NCBI GenBank assembly: GCA_009782165.1 | Contig: WQUH01000098.1 | Span: forward strand, 1 to 5,794 | Reading direction: 5' to 3' | From: Pseudomonadota bacterium | Lineage (GTDB): Bacteria > Desulfobacterota > Desulfobulbia > Desulfobulbales > Desulfobulbaceae | DNA: 5,794 bases | Part shown: positions 4,989-5,794 of the stretch, piece by piece | Numbering within the stretch: position 1 is the first letter of the stretch | Layout: the number at the start of each line of letters is the position of its first letter | Notes under the pieces: generated by a model | Database searches by the model: none | The model's input: only the letters and a program-made list of their open reading frames with translations | What the model was told of the DNA's origin: nothing | Translations under genes and position numbers: made by a program

Positions 4989-5794
4989 ATGCAACTTGCG
5001 TCAGCGGCGCAGATGCGCGAACTTGATCGGCAGACCATTGCCGAGATCGGCATCCCCGGCATGGTCCTGATGGAAAACGCCGGCCGGGGCACGGTTAACA
5101 GGATGGAGCACGCCTTCGGCTCCGTGGCGGGCAAGACGGTCTGCGTCTTCGCCGGCCCCGGCAACAACGGCGGCGACGGGCTGGTCATCGCCCGGACAGT
5201 GCACGGGTTGGGCGGGTTTCCCTTTGTTTTCTTTCCCGGCGACCCGCAGCGGCTGACCGGCGATGCGGGCCAGAATTTCGCGATCTATCGGCAACTGCGG
5301 CTGCCCTATCAGATCCTCGACAGCCAGGAGCAGTTCGCGGCCCTTGCCGACACCGTGCTCGCCCTGCACCGTCGGCACCCGATCCATTCCCTGGTGGACG
5401 CCCTGTTCGGCACCGGTCTCGAACGCGAGATCAGCGGCGGTTTTCTGGCAACGATCGCCTGCCTCAACACCCTGCGGGACCGCCACCGACTGCCGGTGGT
5501 CAGCGTCGACATCCCCTCCGGCCTCCACAGCGACACCGGGGCGGTGCTCGGCGACGTGGTCCGGGCCGACCTCACCGTGACCTACGGCCTGGCCAAACCC
5601 GGACATTTTCATCATGGCGGCGCCTGGGTCGGCCGTCTGGCCCGCATCGACATCGGCATCCCGGCCCACCTGGCCGCCCGGATGAACTTGCCGGGGATGG
5701 TGCTCGACCGGTCCTTCCCGGCCCGTCACCTGCGGCCGCGCCCCGTTGCGGCGCACAAGGGCACCAGCGGCCATCTCCTCATCCTCGCCGGTTC
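4989..5794 (+). CDS. nnr: Bifunctional NAD(P)H-hydrate epimerase/dehydratase, 5' part, cut by window edge
   Basis: The frame stays open to the right edge, giving 268 residues of the N-terminal part. Nnr repairs NADH and NADPH damaged by hydration: the N-terminal domain (YjeF_N, Rossmann-like) epimerises R- and S-hydrates, and the C-terminal domain dehydrates the S form using ADP or ATP. Visible epimerase signatures are the opening 'AQMRELDRQTI' (7-17), 'GIPGMVLMENAG' (21-32), the binding loop 'GPGNNGGDG' (56-64), 'LVDALFGTGL' (135-144, with catalytic-type D137) and 'VDIPSGL' (173-179). Residues 256-262 ('HKGTSGH') match the start of the dehydratase domain ('HKG..Gh'), so the sequence ends as the second domain begins and the full protein should be about 500 residues. 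It follows the kinase gene by 129 bases on the same strand, with no functional link apparent. The start is fixed by an upstream in-frame stop and family alignment. The identification is very likely; that the second domain is intact cannot be seen. Confidence 0.93.
   Translation, partial: MQLASAAQMRELDRQTIAEIGIPGMVLMENAGRGTVNRMEHAFGSVAGKTVCVFAGPGNNGGDGLVIARTVHGLGGFPFVFFPGDPQRLTGDAGQNFAIYRQLRLPYQILDSQEQFAALADTVLALHRRHPIHSLVDALFGTGLEREISGGFLATIACLNTLRDRHRLPVVSVDIPSGLHSDTGAVLGDVVRADLTVTYGLAKPGHFHHGGAWVGRLARIDIGIPAHLAARMNLPGMVLDRSFPARHLRPRPVAAHKGTSGHLLILAG

Noticed and set aside
5001..5774. Minus-strand open frame opposite nnr
   Set aside because: The plus strand encodes unmistakable YjeF_N motifs, and the antisense product has no family features.

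Overview
The window looks like a chromosomal segment of a GC-rich, anaerobic Gram-negative bacterium, most likely from the Desulfobacterota (former Deltaproteobacteria, perhaps the Desulfobulbales). This placement is inference. It rests on two outer-membrane-type lipoproteins, a hybrid histidine kinase whose first PAS domain has a Cys-x4-Cys-x6-Cys-Pro loop that I associate with delta-proteobacterial sensors, and the high-GC codon use. There are no RNA genes, mobile elements or CRISPR arrays.

Layout. Positions 1-1530 hold a two-gene minus-strand operon. The promoter-proximal gene encodes a small Sel1-repeat lipoprotein (946-1530) and the distal gene a CsgG-like lipoprotein (59-874). The operon ends at a strong intrinsic terminator (1-30). 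Positions 1531-1901 are a divergent intergenic region. It contains a good sigma70-type promoter for the minus operon with a 24-bp-period direct repeat over its -35 region, a separate GC-rich inverted repeat, and a good sigma70-type promoter facing right. Positions 1902-4859 encode a 985-residue membrane hybrid histidine kinase with the order TM, periplasmic sensor (CHASE4-like), TM, HAMP, PAS, PAS, HisKA, HATPase_c, receiver. Positions 4860-4988 are a short gap with a small hairpin. From 4989 to the right edge runs the N-terminal part of the bifunctional NAD(P)H-hydrate repair enzyme Nnr. It is cut by the window just where its dehydratase domain begins.

How the genes may work together. The two lipoproteins probably act together in the periplasm or outer membrane, perhaps as a secretion-pore or envelope assembly; no curli or holdfast subunit genes are visible. 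The divergent kinase has no response-regulator partner in the window, so a link between it and the lipoprotein operon is only suggested by the shared intergenic region and the repeated promoter elements. Nnr is metabolic housekeeping and appears unrelated to its neighbours. I see no clearly novel system. The points most worth a second look are the repeated promoter elements, the CsgG-like/Sel1 lipoprotein pair and the cysteine-bearing PAS domain.
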